A stretch of DNA of 64,000 bases from positions 5,403,001 through 5,467,000 of the forward strand of contig NZ_CP041405.1 in assembly GCF_007066085.1 (NCBI RefSeq), in the 5' to 3' direction. Shown piece by piece: positions 27,181-36,781 of the stretch. The stretch is from Paenibacillus thiaminolyticus (lineage in GTDB: Bacteria > Bacillota > Bacilli > Paenibacillales > Paenibacillaceae). The position numbers and the translations under genes are program-made. The notes under the pieces were generated by a model. That model was not told the origin of the DNA and ran no database searches. It saw only the letters and a program-made list of their open reading frames with translations. The number at the start of each line of letters is the position of its first letter. Positions within the stretch are counted from its first letter, which is position 1.

Positions 27181-28911
27181 ATGAATTTAAGTATTATATT
27201 GATGTTGATTAACGCGTTTTTTGCCGTTGTAATCGGGATATATTTCTGGAATCTGCTGCGCAACCAGAAGGGCAACCGGACTGCTGTCGACCGCGAATCG
27301 AAAAAGGAGATGGATAAGCTGAATAAGCTGCGTTCCATCTCGTTGACGAAGCCGTTGGCGGAGAAGACGAGACCGACAACGCTGAACGACATCGTCGGAC
27401 AGCGTGACGGGTTGAAGGCGCTCAAGGCCGCGCTATGCAGCTCGAATCCGCAGCATGTAATCGTGTACGGCCCGCCCGGCGTCGGCAAGACGGCCGCTGC
27501 CCGCGTCGTGCTGGAGGAGGCCAAAAAGAATCCAAGCTCTCCATTTACGAAGGAAGCCAAATTCACCGAGATCGATGCGACGACCGCCCGGTTCGACGAG
27601 CGGGGAATCGCTGATCCGCTTATTGGTTCCGTTCATGATCCGATCTATCAGGGAGCCGGAGCGATGGGCGTCGCCGGCATTCCCCAGCCGAAGCCGGGCG
27701 CCGTCACGAAGGCGCATGGGGGCATGCTGTTCATCGATGAGATTGGCGAGCTGCATCCGATTCAGATGAATAAGCTGCTGAAGGTGCTGGAGGATCGAAA
27801 AGTATTTCTGGAGAGCGCCTACTACAATTCGGAGGATTCCAATATTCCGACTTATATCCATGACATTTTCCAAAACGGCCTTCCGGCCGATTTCCGCCTC
27901 GTCGGCGCGACGACCCGTTCCCCGCAGGAGCTGCCTCCTGCGCTGCGTTCCCGCTGCATGGAGGTGTATTTCCGCCCGCTGCTGCCTGCGGAAATTGAGT
28001 CGATTGCGGAGCATGCAGTGCGCAAGATTGGATTTCCGCCGTCCGAAGCTGCGGTCAATATGGTGAAGCGCTATGCCACGAACGGCCGGGAAGCGGTCAA
28101 CATGATCCAGCTCGCTGCCGGTCTTGCGATGTCGGAGGGGCGTTCGGCCATTGAAGGCGCCGATGTGGAATGGGTCGCGAACAGCAGCCAGATTCCGCCG
28201 CGTCCGGACAGAAAGGTACCAGCCGAGCCGCAGATTGGCCTGGTGAACGGGTTGGCTGTCTACGGACCGAACATGGGCGCCCTGCTGGAGATTGAGGTGA
28301 ATTCGATTCGGGTCAAAAACGGCACCGGCACCTACACGATTACCGGCGTTGTCGATGAAGAGGAACTGGGGGGCGGCAGCCGCACCCTGCGCCGCAAAAG
28401 CATGGCTAAAGGCTCGGTGGAAAATGTGCTTACGGTGCTGCGCAGCCTCGGCTACGAACCGTCCAATTACGATCTGCATATCAATTTCCCGGGAGGATCG
28501 CCGGTTGACGGCCCGTCGGCCGGGGTAGCAATGGTTATTGCCATCGCGTCCTCGATGAATGAGTGGCCGGTAGACAACAAGCTGGCGATGACCGGGGAGA
28601 TCAGTATCCATGGCCGGGTCAAGCCGGTTGGCGGCGTGCTGGCGAAGGTGGAAGCAGCCTTCCAGGCCGGTGCGACACGCGTGCTTATCCCGAAGGAGAA
28701 CTGGTTGGAAATATTCGCCGATCTGGAGGGAGGGCTCCAGGTCATTCCGATGGAGCATGTGGACGAAGCGTTCGCTCATACCTTCGGCCATGTGATGGAG
28801 GAGGGGGCGCATCCGGCGGCGAAGCCATATGAACGGGCAGCAGGGACGGCGATGCCGCTGCTTCATGCGGAAGCATCCGAGAAGGGGGCCCATCCTGATT
28901 CGAAGGGATGA
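27181..28911 (+). CDS. lonB: LonB, forespore-type ATP-dependent protease
   Basis: A 576-residue Lon-like protease. An N-terminal membrane segment (IILMLINAFFAVVIGIYFW) replaces the usual LonA substrate domain. The AAA+ module has Walker [13 protein letters not shown] and Walker B MLFIDEIGEL. The C-terminal Lon protease domain has the Ser in DGPSAGVAM and the Lys in KPVGGVLAKVEAA. ATG 27181 follows GGGAGG; an ATG at 27154 is the frame's opening only. It lies directly before lonA as in B. subtilis. The sigma-F-like promoter suggests forespore expression. The last 60 residues are a low-complexity tail. Confidence 0.93.
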   Translation: MNLSIILMLINAFFAVVIGIYFWNLLRNQKGNRTAVDRESKKEMDKLNKLRSISLTKPLAEKTRPTTLNDIVGQRDGLKALKAALCSSNPQHVIVYGPPGVGKTAAARVVLEEAKKNPSSPFTKEAKFTEIDATTARFDERGIADPLIGSVHDPIYQGAGAMGVAGIPQPKPGAVTKAHGGMLFIDEIGELHPIQMNKLLKVLEDRKVFLESAYYNSEDSNIPTYIHDIFQNGLPADFRLVGATTRSPQELPPALRSRCMEVYFRPLLPAEIESIAEHAVRKIGFPPSEAAVNMVKRYATNGREAVNMIQLAAGLAMSEGRSAIEGADVEWVANSSQIPPRPDRKVPAEPQIGLVNGLAVYGPNMGALLEIEVNSIRVKNGTGTYTITGVVDEEELGGGSRTLRRKSMAKGSVENVLTVLRSLGYEPSNYDLHINFPGGSPVDGPSAGVAMVIAIASSMNEWPVDNKLAMTGEISIHGRVKPVGGVLAKVEAAFQAGATRVLIPKENWLEIFADLEGGLQVIPMEHVDEAFAHTFGHVMEEGAHPAAKPYERAAGTAMPLLHAEASEKGAHPDSKG

Positions 28912-28921
28912 GGGCAGGAAA

Positions 28922-28951
28922 TTGGAGTTTTGCTTGAACATTTGATAAAAT
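28922..28951 (+). promoter_or_regulatory. Possible sigma-A promoter of lon
   Basis: TTGGAG, 18 bases, TAAAAT in the 90-bp gap between lonB and lon. The -35 match is only fair. Confidence 0.4.
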
Positions 28952-29000
28952 ATTGGTTACATGTGTAATTACAACAAGCATAACCATGGGGGTGCGATCG

Positions 29001-31328
29001 ATGGGGCTTAAACCTATAAAAAGTCGGCGTCTGCCTCTTCTGCCGCTGAGAGGATTGCTCGTATACCCGAGCATGGTGCTTCATCTTGATGTCGGGCGTG
29101 ACAAATCGGTCAAGGCGCTGGAGCAGGCCATGATGGAGGATCAGATGCTGCTGCTGTGCTCCCAGTCCGAGGTTAGCATCGAAGAGCCGTCTCAGGAAGA
29201 CATCTATCGCATTGGAACGATAGCCAAGGTGCGCCAAATGCTTCGTCTGCCGAACAGCACCATCCGGGTGTTGGTCGAAGGCGTAGAGCGTGCGGAAATC
29301 GCAGAATATGTCCCGAATGACGAATATTACGAGGTCCACGCGACTCCGCTGCAGGATGAAGATCACGGGTCATCATCCGAGACCGAAGCCTTGATGCGAA
29401 TGGTATTGACTCAGTTCGAGAACTATGTCCATATGTCGAAGAAAGTGACGCCGGAGACGCTGACGGCCGTGACCGATATTGCGGAACCGGGGCGTCTGGC
29501 GGATGTCATCGCCAGCCATCTCCCGTTGAAGATGAAGGATAAGCAGGAACTGCTCGAGACCGTCTCTGCTGCCGAGAGGTTGAATAAGCTGCTCCAAATG
29601 CTGAACAATGAGAGTGAAGTGCTGGAGCTGGAGAAGAAGATCAACCAGCGCGTCAAGAAGCAGATGGAGAAGACGCAGAAGGAATATTACTTGCGGGAGC
29701 AAATGAAGGCGATTCAGAAGGAGCTCGGCGACAAAGAAGGGCGTGCAGGCGAGATCGAAGATCTGCGCTCCCAGCTGGCTGAGCTGGAAGCTCCCGACAA
29801 GGTAAAGGACAAAATCCAGAAGGAAATCGATCGTCTGGAGAAAATGCCTTCCACTTCGGCGGAAGGATCGGTAATCCGCAACTATATTGACTGGTTATTC
29901 CTTATTCCATGGTCCAAGCGCACGGAAGACGATCTTGATCTCCGCAAGGCGGAATCCATCTTGGATGAAGATCATTACGGGCTCGACAAGCCGAAGGAGC
30001 GGGTACTGGAGTACTTGGCCGTGCAGCAGATGGTGAAGCGGATGAAGGGTCCGATCCTGTGTCTGGTTGGGCCTCCGGGGGTCGGGAAGACCTCGCTTGC
30101 CCGCTCCATCGCCAAGTCGCTTGGGCGCCAGTTCATTCGTATCTCGCTGGGCGGCGTGCGCGATGAAGCGGAGATCCGTGGCCATCGGCGCACCTATGTG
30201 GGTGCGATGCCGGGACGCATCGTGCAAGCGATGAAGAATGCCGGGACGATGAATCCGGTCCTGCTGCTGGACGAGATCGACAAGATGGCCTCCGATTTCC
30301 GCGGAGATCCGGCTTCCGCCCTGCTAGAGGTGCTGGATCCGGAGCAGAACAATGCGTTCAGCGATCACTTTGTCGAATTGCCGATCGATTTGTCTCATGT
30401 TATGTTCGTCACGACAGCCAATGCAGTACATAATATTCCGCGTCCGCTGCTGGACCGGATGGAGATGATCTCCCTCTCAGGCTATACAGAGCTGGAGAAG
30501 CTCGAGATAGCGGCCCGCCATCTGCTGCCGAAGCAGAAGCGGGAGCATGGATTGGAGGAAGGCCAGCTGCATGTCGAAGAAGGCGTCGTGCGCCGGGTCA
30601 TCCGGGAATATACCCGGGAGGCGGGCGTAAGGCAGCTGGAACAGCAGCTAGCCGCGCTATGCCGCAAAGCCGCGCGCATGATTGTATCGGAAGGCGCAAC
30701 GGAAGTGACGATTCAAGCTGATGAGCTGACCGGCTATTTGGGTGTTCCTAAATACCGTTATGGCCTGGCGGAGCAGCATAACCAGGTGGGGACGGTCACC
30801 GGACTTGCTTGGACCGAGGTGGGCGGCGACACACTCAATGTCGAAGTGAGCGTCGTGCCGGGCACCGGCAAGCTGCTGCTGACCGGTAAGCTGGGAGACG
30901 TGATGAAGGAATCCGCCCAGGCGGCGTTCAGCTACATCCGTTCCAGAGCCGCCGAATTCAATCTGGAGTCCGACTTCCATGAGAAGGCCGACATTCATAT
31001 TCACGTGCCCGAAGGAGCGATTCCGAAGGACGGCCCATCGGCGGGGATTACAATGGCGACGGCTCTCGTCTCGGCGCTGACGAACCGCTATGTCTCGAAG
31101 GATGTCGCGATGACTGGGGAGATTACGCTCCGCGGCCGGGTTCTGCCGATCGGGGGCTTGAAGGAGAAGTCGCTTGCCGCCTTGCGCGCCGGCATCAAGA
31201 CCGTCATTTACCCCGCCGAAAATATGCGGGACCTGAACGATATTCCGGAGAGCGTGCGCCAGGAGATGACATTCATACCGGCGGGGCACATGGATGAAGT
31301 GCTGCAGCATGCCTTGCTGGAGCAATAA
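29001..31328 (+). CDS. lon: ATP-dependent protease Lon (LonA)
   Basis: A 775-residue cytoplasmic Lon protease. The LAN substrate-binding domain opens [16 protein letters not shown] coiled-coil linker follows near 200-260. The AAA+ module has Walker [14 protein letters not shown] (near residue 355) and Walker [10 protein letters not shown]. The protease domain has the Ser in [14 protein letters not shown] and the Lys in [13 protein letters not shown]. It degrades misfolded and regulatory proteins. The frame opens upstream at a TTG, but GGGGGTG before 29001 and family length choose that ATG. Confidence 0.96.
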   Translation: MGLKPIKSRRLPLLPLRGLLVYPSMVLHLDVGRDKSVKALEQAMMEDQMLLLCSQSEVSIEEPSQEDIYRIGTIAKVRQMLRLPNSTIRVLVEGVERAEIAEYVPNDEYYEVHATPLQDEDHGSSSETEALMRMVLTQFENYVHMSKKVTPETLTAVTDIAEPGRLADVIASHLPLKMKDKQELLETVSAAERLNKLLQMLNNESEVLELEKKINQRVKKQMEKTQKEYYLREQMKAIQKELGDKEGRAGEIEDLRSQLAELEAPDKVKDKIQKEIDRLEKMPSTSAEGSVIRNYIDWLFLIPWSKRTEDDLDLRKAESILDEDHYGLDKPKERVLEYLAVQQMVKRMKGPILCLVGPPGVGKTSLARSIAKSLGRQFIRISLGGVRDEAEIRGHRRTYVGAMPGRIVQAMKNAGTMNPVLLLDEIDKMASDFRGDPASALLEVLDPEQNNAFSDHFVELPIDLSHVMFVTTANAVHNIPRPLLDRMEMISLSGYTELEKLEIAARHLLPKQKREHGLEEGQLHVEEGVVRRVIREYTREAGVRQLEQQLAALCRKAARMIVSEGATEVTIQADELTGYLGVPKYRYGLAEQHNQVGTVTGLAWTEVGGDTLNVEVSVVPGTGKLLLTGKLGDVMKESAQAAFSYIRSRAAEFNLESDFHEKADIHIHVPEGAIPKDGPSAGITMATALVSALTNRYVSKDVAMTGEITLRGRVLPIGGLKEKSLAALRAGIKTVIYPAENMRDLNDIPESVRQEMTFIPAGHMDEVLQHALLEQ

Positions 31329-31463
31329 GGGCAGGTAAGCCCAGTCCTAGGCCATCGCGCAGCGGGAGCCTCAAAAGAGGTGGCCCAGGAGCAGGCCGAG
31401 GAAGCGATGAACGCATATTTATCCTAATTGATGAATAGTCGAATATAGGCGCTCGCGCCATCA

Positions 31464-31498
31464 CGTACCGTCCGGCACCAATCCGGACGGTATTTTTC
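31464..31498 (+). terminator. Rho-independent terminator downstream of lon
   Basis: The perfect 10-bp stem TACCGTCCGG / CCGGACGGTA is followed by TTTTT. Confidence 0.85.
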
Positions 31499-31861
31499 GG
31501 TACCGAAGCTGCGCGGCTACTACACTCTATGGGGCTTGTCGCCCAGAAAGCCGACTGCTTCTCTTCAACCTCTATTCAACCTCTTATGGCCAGTATCCCC
31601 GTGGCGCAGGAAGCCGAAGTCCCCCGCTGGCTTCTTATGACCAATATCCCCTTAGCACAGGACAGAGAAATAACTGTGGTAGTTCGTTTATAAATAGTTC
31701 TCCTTAGAAAATAGGAATGCCAAGGACAGATGTTTCGTTAAATAAACGAATGTAGGTAGGTTGGTTTACCAAATAATAACATGCGCCGTTCCGCTTGCTA
31801 ACTCATCGAGAAATGCGCGAAACCGAATTGATTTGTTGGGTTGAAGGTTCTCCTGAACGTT

Positions 31862-32117
31862 GGGGATACCGGATAAAAGGAAGCCGTGCCCTGAGTGCCG
31901 GGGAGACTGGCCAAAAGGAAGACGTACCCTGAGAGCTGGGGAGACTGGACAAAAGGATGTTGTGCCCCTGAGTGTTGGGGAGACTGGACAAAAGGAAGCC
32001 GTGCCCTGAGTACCGGGGAGACTGGCCAAAAGGATGTTGTACTCTTGAGTGTTGGGGAGGCTGGCCAAAAGGATGCAGCACCCCCTGAGCGCAAGGGAGA
32101 CTTCACATAAGGAAGCC
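31862..32117. repeat. Tandem array of 38-40 bp units, two alternating types
   Basis: Six full units and a partial one share GGGGAGACTGGACAAAAGGA. They then follow either an AAGCCGTGCCCTGAGT ending (type A) or a TGTTGTGCCCCTGAGTGTT ending (type B), largely in alternation. Unit lengths of 38, 39 and 40 break any reading frame, so it is non-coding. Confidence 0.85.
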
Positions 32118-32261
32118 AGTGGGTGGGCACAAGAGCACAGGTTGCACGGTTAGAATCAGCCCAACCACGTGATTGGGGCTGCATAATCATGTTTTAGGGC
32201 TGCTGCCTGAAGTGGCAGCCTTCAGGCAGGGCAATCCGGATTCGCTTCGCAAGGAGGCGCT

Positions 32262-32291
32262 TTGTGCAGAGTCGTTGAAGTAGTGTACAAT
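32262..32291 (+). promoter_or_regulatory. Sigma-A-like promoter of ysxC
   Basis: TTGTGC, 18 bases, TACAAT, 46 bp before the ysxC start. Confidence 0.5.
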
Positions 32292-32337
32292 AGAGGCACG
32301 ATTAAGACAGATATACATCGTTAAGGGAGCACGGAAT

Positions 32338-32961
32338 ATGAAGATTACGAATGCTGAATTTATTATTAGCGCGGTCGGTCCGGCCCAATATCCGGACGAC
32401 GGTTTTCCGGAGATCGGTCTTGCTGGCCGTTCCAATGTGGGGAAGTCGTCCCTCATTAATAAGATGATTATGCGTAAAAATCTGGCCCGTACCAGCTCGC
32501 AGCCGGGCAAGACTCAGCAGCTTAACTATTACCGGATTAATGATAGTATGTACTTCGTCGACGTCCCGGGATACGGCTATGCCAAAGTGTCCAAAGTACA
32601 GCGCGCCGCTTGGGGCAAAATGATTGAGGCTTACTTCCGCGAACGCGACGCACTGCGGCTCGTAATGCTCGTCGTCGATCTGCGGCATCCGCCTACCGAG
32701 GACGATTGCATGATGCACCAGTGGCTGACCCATTATGAGGTGCCGGTCGCCGTCGTCGCCACGAAGGCGGATAAAGTGTCGAAGAGCCGCTGGCCCAAGC
32801 ATTTGAAGCAGGTTCGGACAACACTCGGCCTGGACGCGGATACGCCGCTTGTTCTGTTCTCAGCTGAGACCGGTCAGGGCCGGGAGGAGTTGTGGGATAT
32901 CATTCTGTCTCATCAATCGTCCGGGGAGACGGAGCAAGAGGATTTGCATCCGGATGAATAA
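32338..32961 (+). CDS. ysxC: Ribosome biogenesis GTPase YsxC (EngB/YihA)
   Basis: A 207-residue essential GTPase for 50S subunit assembly. G1 [12 protein letters not shown], the switch I threonine in [11 protein letters not shown]3 DVPGYG and G4 TKADK are all seen in order. The ATG follows AAGGGAG. It lies between lon and hem as in B. subtilis, but here separated from lon by 1 kb of repeats. Confidence 0.96.
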   Translation: MKITNAEFIISAVGPAQYPDDGFPEIGLAGRSNVGKSSLINKMIMRKNLARTSSQPGKTQQLNYYRINDSMYFVDVPGYGYAKVSKVQRAAWGKMIEAYFRERDALRLVMLVVDLRHPPTEDDCMMHQWLTHYEVPVAVVATKADKVSKSRWPKHLKQVRTTLGLDADTPLVLFSAETGQGREELWDIILSHQSSGETEQEDLHPDE

Positions 32962-33200
32962 TTATGCACGCCGGCTGGATAGGCTATTGCCCAAAAAATC
33001 GGTGAGCGCATGAGGGAGACTGCGCTGGAACAGTTATTTAGTGAGGATCATGGGAGAAATATTGGCTCAATTCCGGCTGATTGCGTTTTTTTCAAAAATC
33101 CACTCGTATTTGGCGGCTTGTAAACAGGAATTCATATTAGCGCTGTAGTATAATAAGGGTATGATTTTCATGCAGTAAAAACGAATTAAGGAGAGTTTGT

Positions 33201-33782
33201 ATGGCTCGGCGGTTAGCCACAGAGTATGTGAAAGCCAGTTTGCAGTTGACGGAAGCTCAGTTGACCCGATTTTTACAGTCGCTTGCCCTGTATTCCGTTG
33301 GGGTAAAAGTATTGGAGAACGGCAATCAAGAGGTAGTTCTTGAGGACGGCCAGGGTGATGAGATTACCTTCCTGTTCGAGAAGCAAGGCAATCGGTATGT
33401 CTGTGTAACGTCTTGCCGCTTGGTTCATCCGAAATTGACGCAAGTGATGCATAAGCTTGTGGCGACATTCCGTGGCGAAGCGGTAGTCAATCGCATCTTT
33501 GCCGGATTTACGATGACTTATTATTATGAAGACGGTGCAGTACGCAAGATTGAAGAACGGAAGCAGCAAGAGTCGCGTATCATTTACGAGCATAAGGATA
33601 CCGTGCGCGACCTGCAGAAGATGTTCCAGAAGAACGGCGTGGAGCTTCGCATCGATTCCTTGCAGAAGCAGGTGAATATGTTGTTGGATGAGCGGAATCA
33701 GGCGGATTCCACCGAATTGGTCCAACACATCGACGCGCATTTAAGCCGTCTCGCACATCAATTGTTCATACTTGAAGCATAG
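33201..33782 (+). CDS. Conserved hypothetical protein (193 aa)
   Basis: I do not recognise a family with a known role. The first 130 residues are mixed alpha/beta (ENGNQEVVLEDGQGDEITF, RIFAGFTMTYYYEDG). The last 65 form a probable coiled coil (DLQKMFQKNGVELRIDSLQK and after). No signal or membrane segment. AAGGAGAG precedes the ATG, and a TATAAT-like element lies 47 bp upstream without a clear -35. It stands alone between ysxC and speD and ends at a terminator. Confidence 0.8.
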   Translation: MARRLATEYVKASLQLTEAQLTRFLQSLALYSVGVKVLENGNQEVVLEDGQGDEITFLFEKQGNRYVCVTSCRLVHPKLTQVMHKLVATFRGEAVVNRIFAGFTMTYYYEDGAVRKIEERKQQESRIIYEHKDTVRDLQKMFQKNGVELRIDSLQKQVNMLLDERNQADSTELVQHIDAHLSRLAHQLFILEA

Positions 33783-33810
33783 AAGCATACGATCAAGGGA
33801 TCATCTGCTG

Positions 33811-33850
33811 AAGACCCTGCGTTCCTTATGGGAGTGCAGGGTTCTTTTGT
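33811..33850 (+). terminator. Terminator after the 193-residue protein gene
   Basis: The stem GACCCTGC / GCAGGGTTC (one G-T pair) is followed by TTTTG. The rest of the 300-bp gap to speD shows an inverted ATTCACT / AGTGAAT pair around 33970-34024 but no gene. Confidence 0.65.
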
Positions 33851-34085
33851 ACTTGCAGGAAGAACGGATGACCGTACTACAGCAGGATGACAAGCTGCCG
33901 AAAAAAAGGGTTGCATTTATGTGCGGAAGATGTTATTTTTAATCTCGTTGAAAACAATATAGGAACCAGGATTCACTCAGGACATTGCATGTTGCGAGAG
34001 ATTTTTCCCTCGAGAAGTGAATGACGTAGGTCCTAGCGGATGAAATTTTTACAACATTTTATTCCTAGGAAGGGGGAACCGAAAG

Positions 34086-34484
34086 ATGGAATACTCAACT
34101 TTCGGAAGACACGTTGCTGTTGACACATGGGGAGTCGACTTTGATTTGCTGAATAATGCGGAATATTTGCAGACCCAGCTGGTTGAAGCCGCCGAGGCGT
34201 GTGGAGCAACCGTCTTGTCCGTTCAATCCAAGCAGTTTGAACCACAAGGGGCAACCGTCCTTGTCATGTTGTCTGAAAGTCATCTTTCTATCCACACATA
34301 TCCTGAACGTGGATTTGCAGCCATCGATTGTTACACTTGCGGCGAGACCGTCGATCCGCAGTTGGCCATTGATTACCTGGTCTCTGTATTGAAACCGGAA
34401 CGTACCTACGCCAAGAAGCTGATTCGCGGCCTCGGGGAAATGGAAGTCGTCACACCAGACATGAATGTACAGCAATTCGTATAA
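34086..34484 (+). CDS. speD: S-adenosylmethionine decarboxylase proenzyme
   Basis: A 132-residue SpeD of the short prokaryotic class. It cleaves itself before S68 (in ESHLSIHTYPE), creating the pyruvoyl group that decarboxylates SAM for spermidine synthesis. H70 and the cysteine in CYTCG complete the usual active-site set. The ATG follows AAGGGGG. It has its own terminator and is not part of the flanking operons. Confidence 0.95.
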   Translation: MEYSTFGRHVAVDTWGVDFDLLNNAEYLQTQLVEAAEACGATVLSVQSKQFEPQGATVLVMLSESHLSIHTYPERGFAAIDCYTCGETVDPQLAIDYLVSVLKPERTYAKKLIRGLGEMEVVTPDMNVQQFV

Positions 34485-34503
34485 AATGGAAAATGGCGTT
34501 CAG

Positions 34504-34543
34504 CCCGTTTGCTTGCGATGATGCAGGGAACGGGTTTTTTTAT
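34504..34543 (+). terminator. Rho-independent terminator of speD
   Basis: The stem CCCGTT / AACGGG with inner TGC/GCA pairing is followed by seven T. Confidence 0.85.
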
Positions 34544-34551
34544 TTTGCCGC

Positions 34552-34585
34552 AAATAACCATGGATGTCCGCATCTATGGTTATTT
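34552..34585. repeat. Long near-perfect hairpin after speD
   Basis: AAATAACCATGGATG pairs with CATCTATGGTTATTT over 15 positions (one G-T) around a TCCG loop. It follows the speD terminator by about 10 bp and has no T tract, so its role is unclear; a stabiliser or a second two-way terminator are options. Confidence 0.6.
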
Positions 34586-34639
34586 GTCCTTCTGCCTTCC
34601 CATACGATTAAAGTAAACCACTATGGATAGGAGAATTCG

Positions 34640-35179
34640 ATGAGACCACGCCAATTTCGGACCGGCCCTGTCCTGGCCGTATTATTGTTTTTGCTCGTTC
34701 TGTGGCCTGCCATCCAGTTGTATGGAATGTTGAAGCCGTCCCACACTTCATCCGATCCGCTAACGATGCTGTATGAGGTTGCCCAGTTCCAGATTAGCTT
34801 ATGGCAAGGAACGATGCAGGAGGCGAAGCGGTACGAGTCGACCGCTCCGCTGAATAAAGTGAAACTGGTCGCCTATTCGGCCAACTATACACATGAACGG
34901 CTTGTCCGGGCAGTTGGCGGCGACCGGCTGGCCCCGCTTCCCGGTCTAAGCCGGTTCGTCGAATTCATCACGGTCCTGCAGATTAGCGGCGATCGGCAAT
35001 TGACCGATCTGGAGCGGGAGGTTCTCGAGCAGGCGGCCGCCATCGCGCCTCAGCTATCGGATTGCTACTCCGGCCTGCTTCATTCGTCAGGCAAGATTAT
35101 CGGTTCGAAGAACGAGGCCCTTCAAGCGGCCGATCAGCGCCTCGCCGAGACGCTGGAGCATTACTTCCATCCTGAATAG
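34640..35179 (+). CDS. Membrane-anchored hypothetical protein (179 aa)
   Basis: An unrecognised protein with a single N-terminal membrane anchor (VLAVLLFLLVLWPAIQLYG) followed by about 145 mostly helical residues expected outside the membrane. No catalytic motif is visible. The ATG follows GGATAGGAG. It lies alone between speD and the hem operon. Confidence 0.75.
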   Translation: MRPRQFRTGPVLAVLLFLLVLWPAIQLYGMLKPSHTSSDPLTMLYEVAQFQISLWQGTMQEAKRYESTAPLNKVKLVAYSANYTHERLVRAVGGDRLAPLPGLSRFVEFITVLQISGDRQLTDLEREVLEQAAAIAPQLSDCYSGLLHSSGKIIGSKNEALQAADQRLAETLEHYFHPE

Positions 35180-35310
35180 CAATCAATCATTTTGCGTGAC
35201 ATCCCTCGCAAGGAATGATAGTATAAGGTTCGCACGGGAAGTACAGACTAATTTTGACATGCATTTCATAATATCTTCAAATTACGCTCCGACGGGCATG
35301 TTCAACTATG

Positions 35311-35334
35311 TTATAATGATTATCAATTGATAAT
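35311..35334 (+). promoter_or_regulatory. PerR box and palindrome overlapping the hemA promoter
   Basis: TTATAATGATTATCA matches the PerR box TTATAATNATTATAA at all but one position. It overlaps an extended -10 element (TGTTATAAT) 35-60 bp before hemA. It merges into a perfect 16-bp palindrome, ATTATCAATTGATAAT (35319-35334), that could serve PerR or Fur. In B. subtilis hemAXCDBL is repressed by PerR, so the site fits the operon it controls. Confidence 0.75.
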
Positions 35335-35368
35335 ATTCAAAATTTTATCAAAAGCAGGTGAATGGGCA

Positions 35369-36754
35369 ATGCACATCGTGGTCGTCGGCATGAATTATCG
35401 TACGGCGCCTGTGGAGATACGGGAGAAGTTCGCGCTGCCGGAGAAGGATTGGCAAGAGGCCATCCGGCAACTGCGGAACACGAAGAGCGTCATGGAATGC
35501 GTGATGGTGTCGACATGCAACCGCACTGAAATGTACGTTGTCGTCGATCGTCTGCATATGTGCGGTTATTTCATCCGCAGCTTCATGGAGCAATGGTTCG
35601 GAATTCCAAGGCAGCAATTTACGCCTTACTTATATATATATGAAGACGATCAAGCGGTGGAGCATTTGTTCCGGGTCACATCGGGTCTCGATTCGATGGT
35701 TATCGGCGAGACACAGATCTTGGGGCAGATTCGTTCGGCCTTTTTGTTCGCGCAGCGGGAAGGAACGACCGGCACCTGGTTCAATACGCTGTTCAAGCAG
35801 GCCATTACGATGGCCAAGCGGGCCCATGCCGAGACGAACATCAATGACAATGCGGTCTCGGTCAGCTATGCCGCGGTCGAGCTGGGCAAGCGCATTTTCG
35901 GCTCCTTCCAGGGCAAGAAGGTATTGATTCTCGGAGCGGGCAAGATGAGCGAGTTGACCGTTAAGCATCTGTATTCGAACGGCGCGGCCGAAGTGATGGT
36001 CGTGAACCGCACGTTCTCGCGCGCCCGGGAGCTGGCCGAGCAATTCCATGGCCGGGCCGGGACGCTAGAGGATGCCGGGAAGTTCCTCCGAGACGCGGAT
36101 ATTGTAATCAGTTCGACCGGAGCCCAGGAGTACATCATGACGGCCCAGGATGTGGAGCGGGTGATGAAGCTGCGCAAATCGCGTCCCCTCTTCCTGATTG
36201 ACATCGCCGTGCCGCGGGATCTCGATCCCGAGATCGGCGGCGTGTCGAATGTGTTCCTGTACGACATCGATGATCTGGAAGGCATCGTGGAGAGCAATCT
36301 GGAGCAGCGCCGCAAGGAAGCCGCCAAGATTGAAGCGATGATTGCCAGCGAGCTGGATGAATATCGCCAATGGCTGAAGATGCTTGGCGTGACGCCGGTC
36401 ATCCGCGCCCTGCAGACGAAGGCGGAGCGTATCCATCAAGATACGCTGGAGAGCCTGTTCAACAAGCTTCCGGACTTGTCCGAGCGGGAGGCGAAGCTGA
36501 TTCGCCGTCTCACGAAGAGCATGCTGAACCAGATGATGCATGATCCGATCTTGCAGCTGAAGGAGCTTGCTGCAGAGAAGAACGGGGAAGAGGCGCTTCA
36601 TCTGTTTACCCAACTGTTCGCCCTGGAAGAGACGATGGTTGCTTCTGAGCCGGACAAGGGAACGAAGCGGGAATCTGCCGCGCTTTCCTCCCGGCGCGAT
36701 GAAGAGCCGGAACGAACCAAGCCGGTTCTGTCATGGGCCGCGGTAACTTGGTAG
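35369..36754 (+). CDS. hemA: Glutamyl-tRNA reductase
   Basis: A 461-residue enzyme that reduces glutamyl-tRNA to glutamate-1-semialdehyde, the first committed step of tetrapyrrole synthesis. The catalytic Cys50 lies in STCNRTE. The NADPH domain has LGAGKMSEL, and a C-terminal helical dimerisation domain follows. The frame opens at 35327, but the CAGGTGAA box and the conserved MHIVVVGMNYRTAP start choose 35369. It is the first gene of the hem operon, behind the PerR-like site. Confidence 0.96.
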   Translation: MHIVVVGMNYRTAPVEIREKFALPEKDWQEAIRQLRNTKSVMECVMVSTCNRTEMYVVVDRLHMCGYFIRSFMEQWFGIPRQQFTPYLYIYEDDQAVEHLFRVTSGLDSMVIGETQILGQIRSAFLFAQREGTTGTWFNTLFKQAITMAKRAHAETNINDNAVSVSYAAVELGKRIFGSFQGKKVLILGAGKMSELTVKHLYSNGAAEVMVVNRTFSRARELAEQFHGRAGTLEDAGKFLRDADIVISSTGAQEYIMTAQDVERVMKLRKSRPLFLIDIAVPRDLDPEIGGVSNVFLYDIDDLEGIVESNLEQRRKEAAKIEAMIASELDEYRQWLKMLGVTPVIRALQTKAERIHQDTLESLFNKLPDLSEREAKLIRRLTKSMLNQMMHDPILQLKELAAEKNGEEALHLFTQLFALEETMVASEPDKGTKRESAALSSRRDEEPERTKPVLSWAAVTW

Positions 36755-36781
36755 ACGGCGTTCAGGAGGCGGCGGGTTCAT

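Larger units (their letters stand above)
31329..32337. other. 1-kb intergenic region with repeats (lon to ysxC)
   Basis: No gene is supported. The stretch holds a terminator (31464-31498), two copies of a degenerate TATCCCC-centred motif (about 31583-31660), a tandem array (31862-32117) and the ysxC promoter. The open frames on the minus strand through the array are repeat artefacts. Confidence 0.7.

Noticed and set aside
31766..32190. Minus-strand frames of about 100-130 residues over the tandem array
   Set aside because: The unit length changes between 38 and 40 bp, so no frame can encode a regular repeat; no ribosome site.
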